A stretch of 64,000 bases of DNA from Deinandra increscens subsp. villosa (GCA_039602395.1 JBCNJP010000013.1:19249068-19313067); one strand, 5' to 3'; positions 45,802 to 56,769 are shown, counted from the stretch's first letter. Numbers and translations: made by a program. The notes: a model not told the origin generated them from the sequence alone.

Positions 45802-46822
45802 AACATTGTAAAAGAAAATATGATCGAAACTTGTGTTGAATGAAGTGGTTCATCCGAATTCTAATAAAATCTAAATAGAAACCTGAACTAAACATTATAA
45901 ATAAAGTTTGTAAGCCAACATTCATAAAAAATTAATAATAATAAAGTTAAGCTTAAAGAAGAAAAAAACAAAATTGTTGAAGAGGAGCTCAAGGTTCGTG
46001 TCTCTCAAGACAAAACGAATGATTGAACCATCTAGACTATACTCTTTATAATACGAACTAGGTTTAAAGCCCATGACGCGTTGCGCACGCCACGGCTAAA
46101 AAAGGCAATGCGAATAATTAGCTTAAAAGAAGTTAAACGTTTCGATGGTATCTAATAAGTTTTTATACCCATGTTCTCAAGAAAAAAAAAAGGCAATGCT
46201 AACCCATCTATTTTGTCCCAACCTTCCGTTGTAGTATAAACTAATTTTCATCTCTAAAAAACATGGAAACTCAGATTGTTGCATAAAGGTTAGTATATAA
46301 GTTATGTAATCATACATGTTTTTTTCGTATTATTATGCAAGGAAACTGGTACCGATAAGGGAAGATGCAGCATCAATTGGTGTATTTTATTTGAGTCCCA
46401 ATGGAGCACATTGCAATTTGCACATGATTGTTTTAAAAGAAATACTTGTATCTGCTGTTCATGCTGCCCGTTTACTAAGGTCTTATTTATTAGACATAGT
46501 TTATTCCCGGATCACGTTTGCCTCTTGAAAAAGTCCCTCTACGATCTGAAACAGGCTCCCCATGCATGGTACAAAAGGAAAGTGTAATATTATTATCCTT
46601 TAATTACACCCCCTGCCCAAAGGGAATTTCACAAAAAGAGTCTTTGACTCACCTCCTATCATCAAAAATGCCTTTAATTTTGTGATTTTCCAAATTAACC
46701 CATCCAATGAGAGTTGGACAGCTCACTCATTTAGTCAATTTCACGCCGGGTCCTCATACCAATTATGGCTATTTCACGCTAAAAATGGAGATTTCATGCC
46801 GAGAAAAAAAATTATATATATA
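45802..46822. other. spacer with Helitron end and copia RT scrap
   Basis: No intact gene. On the minus strand CTAG followed by T at 46058 (plus-strand A-CTAG), with a GC-rich imperfect hairpin just before it (minus sense), resembles a Helitron 3' end. 46504-46580 is a retrotransposon scrap (listed separately). The rest is AT-rich; the end, from 46811, is the start of a (TA)n tract. Confidence 0.4.
46504..46580 (+). pseudogene. short copia reverse-transcriptase fragment
   Basis: Reads FPDHVCLLKKSLYDLKQAPH and then AWYKR on the plus strand, an unmistakable piece of copia RT, followed at once by a stop. Only about 25 codons remain and no LTR is adjacent, so this is an isolated scrap, perhaps captured by a Helitron. 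Confidence 0.75.
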
Positions 46823-48001
46823 CTAGGATAGAACCCGTATGTTATACGGGTTAAATCAATTTTTTTGGTAAAGGGTTATACGGGTTAAATCATTAGAAAA
46901 TATATATAAATGATAATTCATGCATACCCATTTTATTACCCGAATAGCGTATTACATTACATTAAATAAAAAACTAAAGTTATAATTCATAATATGGTAT
47001 TGGTGACTTTACTCTTCTTTATAAAAAAAATATATATTTTGGGCATGTCTTTAACTTGTATATTTGAAGAATGCAATGGTATTGGTGACTTTACTCTCTT
47101 TATAAAAATAATATATATTTTGGGCATGTCTTTAACTGTATATTTGAAGAATGCAAGATAAACGTGATCATGTTTAAAAAACAATCAAACCCGGAATAAC
47201 GACTAACTTATGAATTGACAAACTTGAGACTTTAAGTGTCGTATAGAAAGTTAGATGAGTATAAAGTTTTATCAAAAATTATAATGAACACATTCCGATT
47301 GTTGAGTATAAAATCTAAATTATGATCAAAAGATTATAATGTTAAATCAATAAAAAAAATTATTATGTGGATACAAATTAGAAAACTTACAATTGTATTT
47401 AGTCGCAATGTTTAAAAATTCTAAATTGGATGAACATGGACTCATTTGATATGGTAGGAAAAACTATTTAATATTGGATATTATGAACATGATTTTTATC
47501 GTTTATGAATTTTTGTATAAATAGTATCACCCGCAACGCTAATTAGACTTGTACTGCAATATTAGTAAATCATTAGATAAAATATTAAATATGATTTGCT
47601 CAATTATATTTGAAAAACACTCTAAATAAGTGTTTATTGGTATTTTATAAGTTTCTAAATATTTTTATTAAATGAAAATAATAATAGTTTAAAAGTTACT
47701 TTTAAATAAAATATAGATGTAAATTAATATATGATTGTCATAATTCTATAAATATAAATAGATAAAAATATATCATGATTATAAGATAGAATATAATTTC
47801 CAACCAAAAAATAATTTATTAGGGAGTAGATAATAATTTATTAGGGAGTAGATTCTGGGAGGGAATAACTCAAAAAATAATTTATTAGGGAGTAGATAAT
47901 AATTTATTAGGGAGTAGATTTGGGAGGGAAAAAACTTTTATTAGAATAAATCTAGTGTTGACATGTGTCAACAATTGTAATTGTTTATTAGAGTAGTAAG
48001 A
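46823..48001 (-). mobile_element. non-autonomous Helitron, 1179 bp, complete
   Basis: On the minus strand it begins TCTTACTACTCTAATAAAC, has TTGACACATGTCAAC about 40 bases in, and ends with hairpin CCCGTAT-AAC-ATACGGG, nine bases, then CTAG. Host bases A and T flank the two ends, as expected. It carries a tandem pair of about 80 bp (46993-47155) and a nested set of four TAATTTATTAGGGAGTAGA copies (47818-47930). No gene. It sits inside a (TA)n tract next to the element at 48008. Confidence 0.85.
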
Positions 48002-48007
48002 TATATA

Positions 48008-48180
48008 GGGAGAGGATCATTTGAGAACCAATTTGATTTGAGAACTAAAAAGAACTAATTTGAGCCACAAGTTTATTTACATGTATCCCCCTCCCATGAA
48101 TTATAGTGGCCCCCCTGAAATGTGTGGTTGAGATTTAGTTCTCAAAAGTTCTCAAAACAAAAAGTTCTCATTTGAACCTA

Positions 48181-48184
<4 letters not shown>
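48008..48184. mobile_element. 177-bp TIR element in (TA)n, copy 1
   Basis: Left end GGGAGAGGATCATTTGAGAA, right end the reverse complement of GGGTTAGGTTCAAATGAGAA: imperfect inverted termini, with further internal complementarity (GAGAACTAAAAAGAACT against AGTTCTC repeats). The left flank is (TA)n, split by the Helitron, and the right flank is (TA)n. A nearly identical copy in opposite orientation lies at 59742-59919. Confidence 0.88.

Positions 48185-48232
<48 letters not shown>
48185..48232. repeat. (TA)n microsatellite, about 24 units
   Basis: Uninterrupted TA dinucleotides between the TIR element and the left end of the copia at 48233. Continues on the far side of that copia at 55250. 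Confidence 0.95.
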
Positions 48233-48240
<8 letters not shown>

Positions 48241-48364
48241 TGATTAATCGAATGCCTCACCAATGGGGTGAGAGCCTTACATAAATAGCAAAAATAATTA
48301 CAAAAGAATACACCAAGAATAAAAGAAATACAAAAGTAACCCATATACAATTTACATTCTAACA
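48233..48364 (-). repeat. 3' LTR of copia (132 bp)
   Basis: Minus strand starts TGTTAGAATGTAAATTG, ends ATATTAATA. Differs from the 5' LTR at only a few positions. Confidence 0.88.
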
Positions 48365-48371
48365 TCCCCCC

Positions 48372-51011
48372 TCAAGCGAGACAGCGGTGACCCAAGCCGA
48401 AGCATTCTTCTGAAGATTTCAAACTGAGGCTGGGGTAGACTTTTGGTGAAGATGTCTGCCAGTTGAAGCTTGGTAGGCACAAACTTGGTGTACAACTTTC
48501 CCGATAATACAAGTCCGCGAATAAAGTGGTAATCAATGTCAATGTGTTTGGCGCGTTTGTGAGCAATTGTGTTCTGGGACATGAATATGGCACTTTGATT
48601 GTCACATAGTAACGTAGGATGATCAGGTGGCAGAGCATGAAGCTCACGAAGCAAATGAGTGACCCAGACAATCTCAGCAGCAGTGTTCGCCATAGCACGA
48701 TATTCTGATTCACAACTTGAGCGAGTGACCGTAGGTTGTTTCTTGGCACTCCAAGAAATAAGATTTCCTCCCAAGAAAATTGAATATCCATACGTGGAAC
48801 GTCTAGTTTCAATACACCGGGCCCAGTCGGCGTCAGAGTAACCCAGATGGTGGCATGATTGGAGCGGCTGAATGTCAGACCGAAATCCAACGTCCCTTTA
48901 ATATAGCGGAGAATCCTTTTTACATGTGAAAAGTGAGTGACAGTTGGTTTTTGAAGAAACTGGCTCACTTGATTGACAGCATAGGAAATATCAGGGCGAG
49001 TAATAGATAAATATTGTAAGGCTCCAACCAAGAAACGATAAACAGTAGGGTCAGAAAAAGCTTCCCCTGATGATCTAAACACCACATTTGTTGCTAGAGG
49101 CGTAGCAACCGGTTTGGCATCAAGCATACTAGCACGTTCCAGAATATCTTTGGCATATTTTCATTGACTTAAAAATAATCCAGAATTGTTGTAGATTACT
49201 TCAAGTCCAAGAAAATAGCTCAAGTTGCCCAGATCTTTGATAGCAAATTCAGAGTGTAGCCGCGAAATAAAGAACATGATGGTGTCTTCTTGATTCCCCG
49301 TTAGGATTAAATCATCCACGTAAACTAAGAGATACATGATGCATGAATCTTGTTTGAAAACAAAGAGGGAGGGATCAGCCCGACTGCATGAGAAACCATT
49401 CTGAATTAAAAACTGACTTAGACGTTGAAACTAGGCTCGTGAGGCTTGTTTTAAGCCATATATCGCTTTATTAAGGCGACAAACATGATGAGGATAACGT
49501 GGATCCTGAAACCCTAGGGGTTGTTCCATAAATACTTGTTCTTGAAGAGAACCATGCAGAAAGGAATTGTTTACATCTAATTGATGTAAATGCCAGCCAT
49601 TTGTGACTGCTAGCGAAAGAACAATGCAAATTGTTGAGGCCTTAACAACCGGACTGAATGTGTGAGAAAAATCCAACCCGGGAATTTGAGAAAACCCTTG
49701 AGCCACTAAGTGGGCTTTATAGCGTTCGATAGACCCATCTGATCTATACTTTCTTTTGAAGAGCCACTTTGAGCCAACAATATTTGTGTTAGACGGTCGT
49801 GGAACCAGCGACCAAGTGTTATTTTGTTTTAGAGCTGCCATTTCCTTCGACATAGCATCTAACCAATGAGGACTTTTAGATGCAATTTTAACCGTTTTGG
49901 GATCGGTATATGCAAAAAGAGCCGTGTATAGACGATGAGTATTAACGTGGGCAAAATTGGCTTTGTGTTTCGGTTTAAAAAAAACCCGCTTTTGCTCGGG
50001 TTACCATCGGGTGAGACGGAGCAACGTTGGTGGTAACAGTGGCCGACTGAGTCGTGGGCATCGGAGTCGAAGAATCCAACGGTGAGTCAGCCGCTGGAGA
50101 ACTGGGCACATCAATGACAGGAGCCGAATTGGGAGAAGGAATCTCCTGCTCGGCTTCAAACGCAACTTCTTGTTGGGCTGGAGTTTCTTGTTGGGCCAAT
50201 GTACTCACATCCACATCACCACACAAATTACAAGGAGAATGTGCTGAATCAGTGGAAGAGTGCGACTGTTTTATTTGAGATCCTGCCACATCATTAAGAA
50301 AGCTTGTTATTTGCAACATTTGAGAGTTGATTTCCGTCATTTTACCCGACAAAGGAAAAACAGTTTCGTCAAATTTAGCCTGGCGTGTAATATATATGCG
50401 ATGTGAATGAGGTTCCAAGCAGCGATAGCCTTTGTATTGAGGGGCATATCCCAAAAAGATGCACGGAAGGGACCGAGGCTCAAATTTATTAGCCGCATAC
50501 TCGTGAAGATACGAAAAAACCCGACACCCAAGGACACGAAAATTTTGATAAGTCGGGGTGTATGCAAATAAGCATTCGAATGGAGAAATATTGAGTGTCA
50601 CTTTCGAGGGCACACGATTGATAATATAGACTATGGAGCTGAAAGCTTCGACCCAATACCGTGATGGAACATGGGCATTGAACATCATGGTCAATCCTGT
50701 TTCAACAATATGACGGTGTTTCCGTTCAGCCCGACCATTTTGTTGCGGAGTATATGGGCATGAAATCCGATGCAACGTCCCGTTTTTCTCAAATATATGT
50801 TTTAGCCGGTTATTAATGAACTCCGTACCCCCGTCACTTTGGAAAATTTTGACTTTCCTCGATAGTTGCGTTTGGATAAATACGAGAAAAACATCAAGGA
50901 TAGAAGCAAACATATCTTTAGTTTTTAAGGGGTGCAACCATGTAAATCAGCTATAATCGTCTATAAACACCACGTAATACCGATATCCTTCATGAGAAGT
51001 AACCGGAGCCG
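48372..51011 (-). pseudogene. copia pol C-terminal part: integrase, RT, RNase H
   Basis: Reading leftwards from the solo LTR. The integrase core has YYVVFIDDYS, a TGA near 50940, then FQSDGGTEFINN and PYTPQQNGRAERKHRH. RT has TWSLVPRPSNTNIVGSKW and LHQLDVNNSFLHGSLQEQVF, then a stop after YGLKQASRA near 49431, followed by LLVYVDDLILTGNQ near 49320. RNase H has YLSITRPDISYAVNQVSQF, and after a frame change SWSAKKQPTVTRSSCESEYR. It ends with KLQLADIFTKSLP near 48450. Damage is limited to about three stops and one or two frame changes; all catalytic motifs are still readable. Expression is not possible because of these and of the insertion in integrase. Confidence 0.9.
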
Positions 51012-53471
51012 TGTAACACCCATGTTCAATTTGATGCCAAAACACAATGGTTATTAGTACTAACGTTGGTCCCAGAAAATTTTTGGTTGATTTACATAGT
51101 TACAACCCTACAACCCAACACTTGGGCCTATATGATTACAAAATATACCATTTGGAAAGTAATTGCCATTCATAAGTTGTTAAATGACATTGACATGTTT
51201 TATAAACAAAAGTACGGATCGGGTCTTTTGCCTTCATATGATCGGTCCTTCATATCATTGATGAGCACCCGTCAAGCTTTCGCCTTACCTGCAATTCACT
51301 CACTTTCAATAGTGAGTTTACATTGCTTAAACACACATAAAACTGCAGTTACAAGAAAGATAATAAGCAAATTCGGGGAATGAGTTCTAGGCGTATCGCC
51401 TAGAACTTATTCATTCCCAGGCGATACGCGTAGAGTTGTAGGCGTGTCGCCTACCAACTTAGAGGTTCCAAGCGATACGCCTGGAACTACATTTCCAGGG
51501 ATTTGGCCAATTTTCGGCCAATTCCATACTTAGCCAAAATTTCAGCCCCTTTCCCCTGTTTGCACCAGATTTCACCCAGCTGGTTTCTTACCCTCAAATA
51601 AGTGTTTCCAACACTTATATTTGACTTCTAAACATAAGGTTAGATATGTAAACTTACCTTGGTCGATTTCTAACACAATTGGTATTAACGGGATTCATCC
51701 GACCCATTTGACCCACTAAGGAATCTCTTGTGACAACCATGTAAGGTTGTCATCCAGAATTTGCCCAACCCGTGTAGTTGACAGCTATAGACAAAATGCA
51801 AGCAATATGGCCACGTAATATTGGTGTGTAAACTAACAATTAGTTCTATGCATCCGTTACGAGCCTAGCTACACGCATTACCAATTTCAATAAGTTTTTA
51901 ACTTAATTCATACAATTTTTTACTCAACTTGTCACTGGTTCACTTAATCATTTTAGTTAATACCCAAATGATCCTTGTACATTTATTTGACCCGTTAAGA
52001 CGGGTCCTTGCCCTTGGGTTACCCCAAATGCCTAACTTGACCACGTATGAGCCTTGGAATCTATGGTTCTATATCCATTTATGATTCCTTTTCTCCAGTT
52101 ACTTGGCATGGACTCTATAAGCCCATTTCCGCCATTGTAACTTTCATTTGTTACTTGATTCATCCGAATCTTTTCTATGGTCAAGTTTATCATTGGAGAA
52201 CCTATTGGCTTTGAGCTTCACGGTTCCTAGAACCATTCGTCACCCATTATACACTTCATAGTTTAATCTTCTAAATTGTAAATACACATTTACTTATCTA
52301 CATTATGTAACATAATAAATGTTACCTTTAGAGCTTGATCCACCGTTTCCACCAATTCCGGAGTTATTCCCTTGATCACCTTGATTGCCTAATGGGTCAC
52401 TTAACAATGTTAGGACCTTAATCATGGTAGCATTCTACCACATTTTTAATCACGTGTTTTCTATGCTACACACAACATGTTTACAAATTCACAAGGATGG
52501 AAATCAAGCATGCTCATCAAGTTTTACCTCTAGCCACATGAATTCATTAATATTAACATGTCAACTAAGGCACACATCAACCATGCTAGCTAATGCACAT
52601 GCTTTCATCAAGTTGGTTAAATTTTTGTGAACTTATAGCCCCCTATGGTCAACCAACATCAATACAAGCAAATTTGTTGCATTTACCATATTTTGGTTCT
52701 TTTAGGCATTTTATCAAGCACCTTGTGTGCATACGTTTATACACCCATGTAGCACAACCCATTGAGCCTCCTACTTGTCCAATTATCAATGTTTGGGTGA
52801 AGTCACCTCCAACCTAACTTTAATTCATCACATACTAGCACATGCATACAAGAATTTCACCAAAGCAACCAATTTCACTACCTTCTAGCGTAGTCATCAT
52901 ACATGGGGGTTCAAGTAAGAAGATTTGGTGACTACATCACAAATTGCTAATCAAACTAGAAGGTTATGCAAGAATTTAGGTTACTAACATCATAGGGTTC
53001 ATATTACATCACAAATTGCAGATTTGAAGCCCTAATTTTCATGGCCTACACATGCAAAGAAGTGGGGTTTTACTTACTTGCTTCAAGTATGAGTTTAGGA
53101 GCTAGAAGCCACTCCTATTTCCACCCCAATTTGATAAAAATCGCAGCCCTTTACTACCTAGATGCCGAATTTGGAGGAATAAGGAAGAAGAAGGAGGAGA
53201 GGGTGAGGACTGGGTTCCAGGTCGTGAATCTCGACCCCCCTCCTCTTTCCTTTCTTTTTGTTTAATTCAAGTTTAGGGTATTAACATTTATGGTCCCTCC
53301 ATTTCAATTCTTTGTTTATATTTCAACCAAAACACAATAACTACCCATAAACCCCAAAGTTTACTTAAAGTAAAATTTCTACTAGCTTAAGGGTAAATTT
53401 TTAGCCATGTTAAATTAATTCCACTAAACGTTGACGGGAAATTAAATCATGAATATTTTTGGGATGTTACA
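51012..53471 (-). mobile_element. solo LTR (2460 bp) inserted in copia integrase
   Basis: On the minus strand it starts TGTAACATCCCAAAAATATT and ends ATGGGTGTTACA, with TG...CA ends and a short inverted terminus. AGCCG is duplicated exactly at 51007-51011 and 53472-53476. No gag or pol lies inside, so it is one long LTR left by recombination between two LTRs. The termini and length suggest a gypsy chromovirus (Tekay-like) LTR; that assignment is inference. 51385-51490 contains several inverted GGCG(A/T)-TACGCC motifs able to form hairpins. Small open stretches within are not genes. Confidence 0.88.
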
Positions 53472-55026
53472 AGCCGGGCCCCATAGATCACAATGGACTA
53501 AGTCAAGAGGATGAGACGAACGTTTAGTGTTGGTAACAAACGGTAAGCGATGCCCTTTTGCCATTTGACATGGTTCACACAAAACTGGTTTGGGTAAAAT
53601 GGACGTAACATTAATCATACCATTTTTAGTCATAGATTTAATAACATCAACCGACACATGTCTCAAACGGTTGTGCCACATCTCATAGGATGCTTTATTA
53701 ACATTATTAGAGAAAGCAACAAAAGCTTGAGGGTCTTCCTTCAACACATAAAGTCCATCACGACATTCCCCGGTGGCCAACACCTGTCTCGTTTTGCGGT
53801 CCGGAACACAAAAGTATTGTTGAGAAAACAGAACATCAACATTGTTGTCACTGGTTAGTTTATGAACCGAAAGAAGATTTTTTGTTATATTAGGGACCAC
53901 AAGAATGTCTTTAAGTTTGAGATTGTTATTAAGAGTACTATCCCCTTTATATGTCACTAGTAGTTTTGTCCCATTGCCAAAGGAAACAGTGGCATTTCCT
54001 TTAAGAAAAGAAAATTTAGTAAGATTACCAGCCGAGCGAGTCATATGGTCGGTAGCACCCGAGTCAACATACGAACTCGGATTAGTGGGATTCACCGAAC
54101 ACTGAGACTGGAAGGAGTTGGCGAGATGGGCTTCCGACGTGGGATAACTCACATGTGTAGGGCATTGATTCGCACCGTGTCCATTCACACCACACAATTG
54201 ACACGGGTCAGAGGACGGTGGGGATTTTGGTTGTTATTTCCTCGACCACGGGGTTGTACCGAGTGCGACAATTCTTGTTCCCATTACGGTTACGGTTTCC
54301 ACGATACATATTGCTGCCACGAGAATTGTTACCACGTCCACGTTGTACCTAAGAAACAAACGCAGCAGGTGGATTAGCGGATCCCTGAACAGTACGCAAT
54401 AGCGTTTCATGGCTCTCAGCCCTAGCAACCAGATTGAGAAAGGTAGGCCGCGGGTTCATAGCCCTGACGGTGGTAGCAAACCCAAAAAAATCAGCACCGA
54501 GACCAATAAGGAAATAGTGAATCTTCTCTGGCTCCGGGAACGGCTGACCAATAACGGCTAACTGGTCACACCAGTTCTTGAATTTCCGACTGTATTCTTG
54601 AACAGAATCCGCTCCTATGGTAGACAATCGAACCTGGTCACGCAGGTTCTGAACTCTCTCGATGTTTGAACTGCTATAGGCATCCTACAAACAAACACAG
54701 ATCTCACGCGCAGTGGTGAGTCCGACGACCTGAGCCACGGCCTCTGGTGACAAAGTGGCGTTGATTAGCAGAATCGTCTTCTGATCCTCCGACTGCCAAG
54801 ATGCGAACTTAGGATTGGGAATGATTTTCCCTTCGGCGGTGGTGGTCGCGTCTGGCTTAGGGGCAGAGCCATCTATATACGGAAGAAGGCCCTGGAAGGA
54901 GAGGAAGGGCCAGATCTGACTTCTCCATAGGACATAAGTGAGAGAATCAAGTTTGATAGAAACTGAGTGAAGAAGGGAACCGTGAGTGAGAGGGATTTCG
55001 GTGGAGGAAGAGGATGATCCTGCCAT
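53472..55026 (-). pseudogene. copia gag-protease and integrase lead, N-terminal part
   Basis: Starts at ATG 55026 (MAGSSSSSTEIPLTHGSLL), a typical gag start. A gag domain follows with LTYVLWRSQIWPFLSFQG, a TAG at 54685-54687, then, in the same frame, YSRKFKNWCDQLAVIG and HYFLIGLGADFFGF. There is another stop at 54349, then a frame change near 54200. Next is a CCHC knuckle (CGVNGHGANQC) and the protease, SYVDSGATDHMTRSAGN near 54075. The GAG-pre-integrase HHCC region (MWHNRLRHVSVDVI, then CEPCQMAKGHRLPF) ends at DLWGPA, exactly where the solo LTR enters. The protein continues left of that insertion at 51006. Confidence 0.9.
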
Positions 55027-55117
55027 GGCAGAATGACAGCAGGAAGAGGGAGAAGAAGGGGAAACGATTGGAAAGAGGAGGGGAGAGGATCGGAGTATTA
55101 ACTGGTGATTGATACCA

Positions 55118-55249
55118 TATTAATGTGATTAATCGAATGCCTCACCAATGGGGTGAGAGCCTTACATAAATAGCAAAAATAATTACAAAAGAATACACCA
55201 AGAATAAAAGAAATACAAAAGTAACCCATATACAATTTACATTCTACCA
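55118..55249 (-). repeat. 5' LTR of copia (132 bp)
   Basis: Partner of 48233-48364. Followed on the minus strand by TGGTATCA, the start of the primer-binding site. Confidence 0.88.

Positions 55250-55290
<41 letters not shown>
55250..55290. repeat. (TA)n microsatellite
   Basis: Right-hand remainder of the tract into which the copia inserted, interrupted once by CATA; it abuts the next TIR element. Confidence 0.9.
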
Positions 55291-55294
<4 letters not shown>

Positions 55295-55956
55295 GAGGTT
55301 CATTGTAGACCCCTTAAAAAGTGTAGACCCCGTAGATCCCCCTCTATTGTTTTATAAAACTAACTAAAAATTATAAAACTCATTGATATTGGTTTGGTTT
55401 TTTTTATGCGATAAGTTTTTAAAAAATCAAAAAGAAAACCTAGAAAGTTGTTGGAGACAATGAAATATAATTGTTGTTAAAAAAAGTATATTATTCTATA
55501 AAACTCACTAGAAATTATAAAACTCATTGCTGAGTTTTAAAACTCACTGTTGTGTTTAAAACTCACTACAATTTTAAAAATCAATGTTCTTTAAAACTCA
55601 TTGAAAATTATAAAACTCATTACAAATTATAAAACTCACTCTTTAGATTAAAACTCACTATTGTGTTTAAAACTAATTGTTTTTAAAACTCACCGCAACT
55701 TAAAAAATTGACATTCTATAAAACTCACTAAAAATTATAATTTCAAATTAAGAAAATAAAAAATAAAGAAAAAACTAAAAGACATAAGAAATAAACCCTA
55801 AATTAAAATATAAAAATAGGAATATGATAAAATAAAAAAAATAAAAATAAAGACCAAATTCAACAACAATAAGTTTTATAAATTTAGTGAGTTTTATAGA
55901 ATAATAAAGGGGTCTACGGGGTCTACACTTTTTAAGGGGTCTACAATGAAACTTTG
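55291..55956. mobile_element. 666-bp TIR element with AAAACTCAYT array, in (TA)n
   Basis: Left end GGGTGAGGTTCATTGTAGAC, then CCCTTAAAAAGTGTAGACCC. The right end is the reverse complement over about 40 bases with small changes. The inner part from 55355 to 55735 repeats the motif AAAACTCA(C/T)T about fourteen times, mainly on the plus strand. The last 50 bases before the right terminus carry it inverted. No gene. (TA)n on both sides. The outer 20 bases are shared with the element at 56381. Confidence 0.85.
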
Positions 55957-55968
55957 TATATATATATA

Positions 55969-56366
55969 GAGGAAGGATAAAATGAAAACCTCTCCGAGTT
56001 TGGAAAACCGTGAAAACCAAGCTAAAAAATTTGATTTTTGTTTCGATTTTTTTTATGGTGATTCTCTAAGTTAAAAAGACCCCCTTTATGCAAAAAAATA
56101 AAAAAAGCGCCTAGTAAATGTTTTTTAAAAAAAATATTTTATAACCGAGGTTATATATGTAACAGTACCCTGTTACATATATAACCTCGGTTATAAAATA
56201 TTTTTTTTAAAAAAATTTTACTAGGCGCTTTTTTTATTTTTTTGCATAAAGGGGGTCTTTTTAACTTAGAGAATCACCATAAAAAAAATCGGAACAAAAA
56301 TCGAATTTTTTAGCTTGGTTTTCACGGTTTTCCAAACTCGGAGAGGTTTTCATTATATCCCTCCCC
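55969..56366. mobile_element. 398-bp palindromic element in (TA)n
   Basis: The whole element is one inverted repeat with arms of about 197 bases and a 4-base loop (TACC at 56166-56169) at its exact centre. Ends are GAGGAAGGAT and the complement of GGGGAGGGAT. Only a few mismatches between arms. (TA)n on both sides. No gene; a transcript would form a very long hairpin. Confidence 0.92.
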
Positions 56367-56380
56367 TATATATATATATA

Positions 56381-56567
56381 GGGTGAGGTTCATTGTAGAC
56401 ACTTTCGCATGTGAAATAGCTCTTTTTCACATGTGAAAGTTTCTAATTAATGAGAAAAAAGAAAAAAAGAAAAAAGAAAATTAATCACAACCATTAGATC
56501 AAGAGATCTAATGGTGAAAAAGGGTGTCTACCTGTCTACACTTATGGGGGTGTCTACAATGAACTTT

Positions 56568-56571
<4 letters not shown>
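56381..56571. mobile_element. 191-bp TIR element in (TA)n
   Basis: Left end GGGTGAGGTTCATTGTAGAC is identical over 20 bases to that of the element at 55291. The right end is the complement of GTGAAAAGTTCATTGTAGAC. Inside are a TTTCACATGTGAAAG palindrome and AGATC-related repeats. Flanked by (TA)7 on the left and a long (TA)n on the right (56572-56614). Confidence 0.88.
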
Positions 56572-56617
<46 letters not shown>

Positions 56618-56769
56618 AAAGTTCAAATACAAAGGTTTTTTCCGTGCGAAGGAGGAGATGCCGACGCGTGGCATTTTCTTTCTGGATGTGGAGGGGTATT
56701 TTAGTCTATTTGAACTTTCTTAATTAAAATAGACGGAGATGACGTCACATCGTGTGTGTTTTAATTAGA

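Larger units (their letters stand above)
48233..55249 (-). mobile_element. Ty1/copia retrotransposon with 132-bp LTRs, minus strand
   Basis: Both LTRs (48233-48364 and 55118-55249) are 132 bp and nearly identical, so insertion is fairly recent. The minus-strand primer-binding site TGGTATCA is at 55110-55117, next to the 5' LTR, and the polypurine GAGGGGGGA precedes the 3' LTR. The flanking duplication is ATATA, within a (TA)n tract. The order is complete: gag, protease, integrase, RT, RNase H. A 2460-bp solo LTR (51012-53471) splits integrase; without it and one 5-base TSD copy, the element is about 4.55 kb. Confidence 0.92.

Noticed and set aside
51066..53265. Several 70-105-codon ORFs on the plus strand
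   Set aside because: All lie inside the solo LTR and show no conserved motif.
55775..56020. 81-codon minus-strand ORF
   Set aside because: It spans the border of two TIR elements and the (TA)n tract; spurious.
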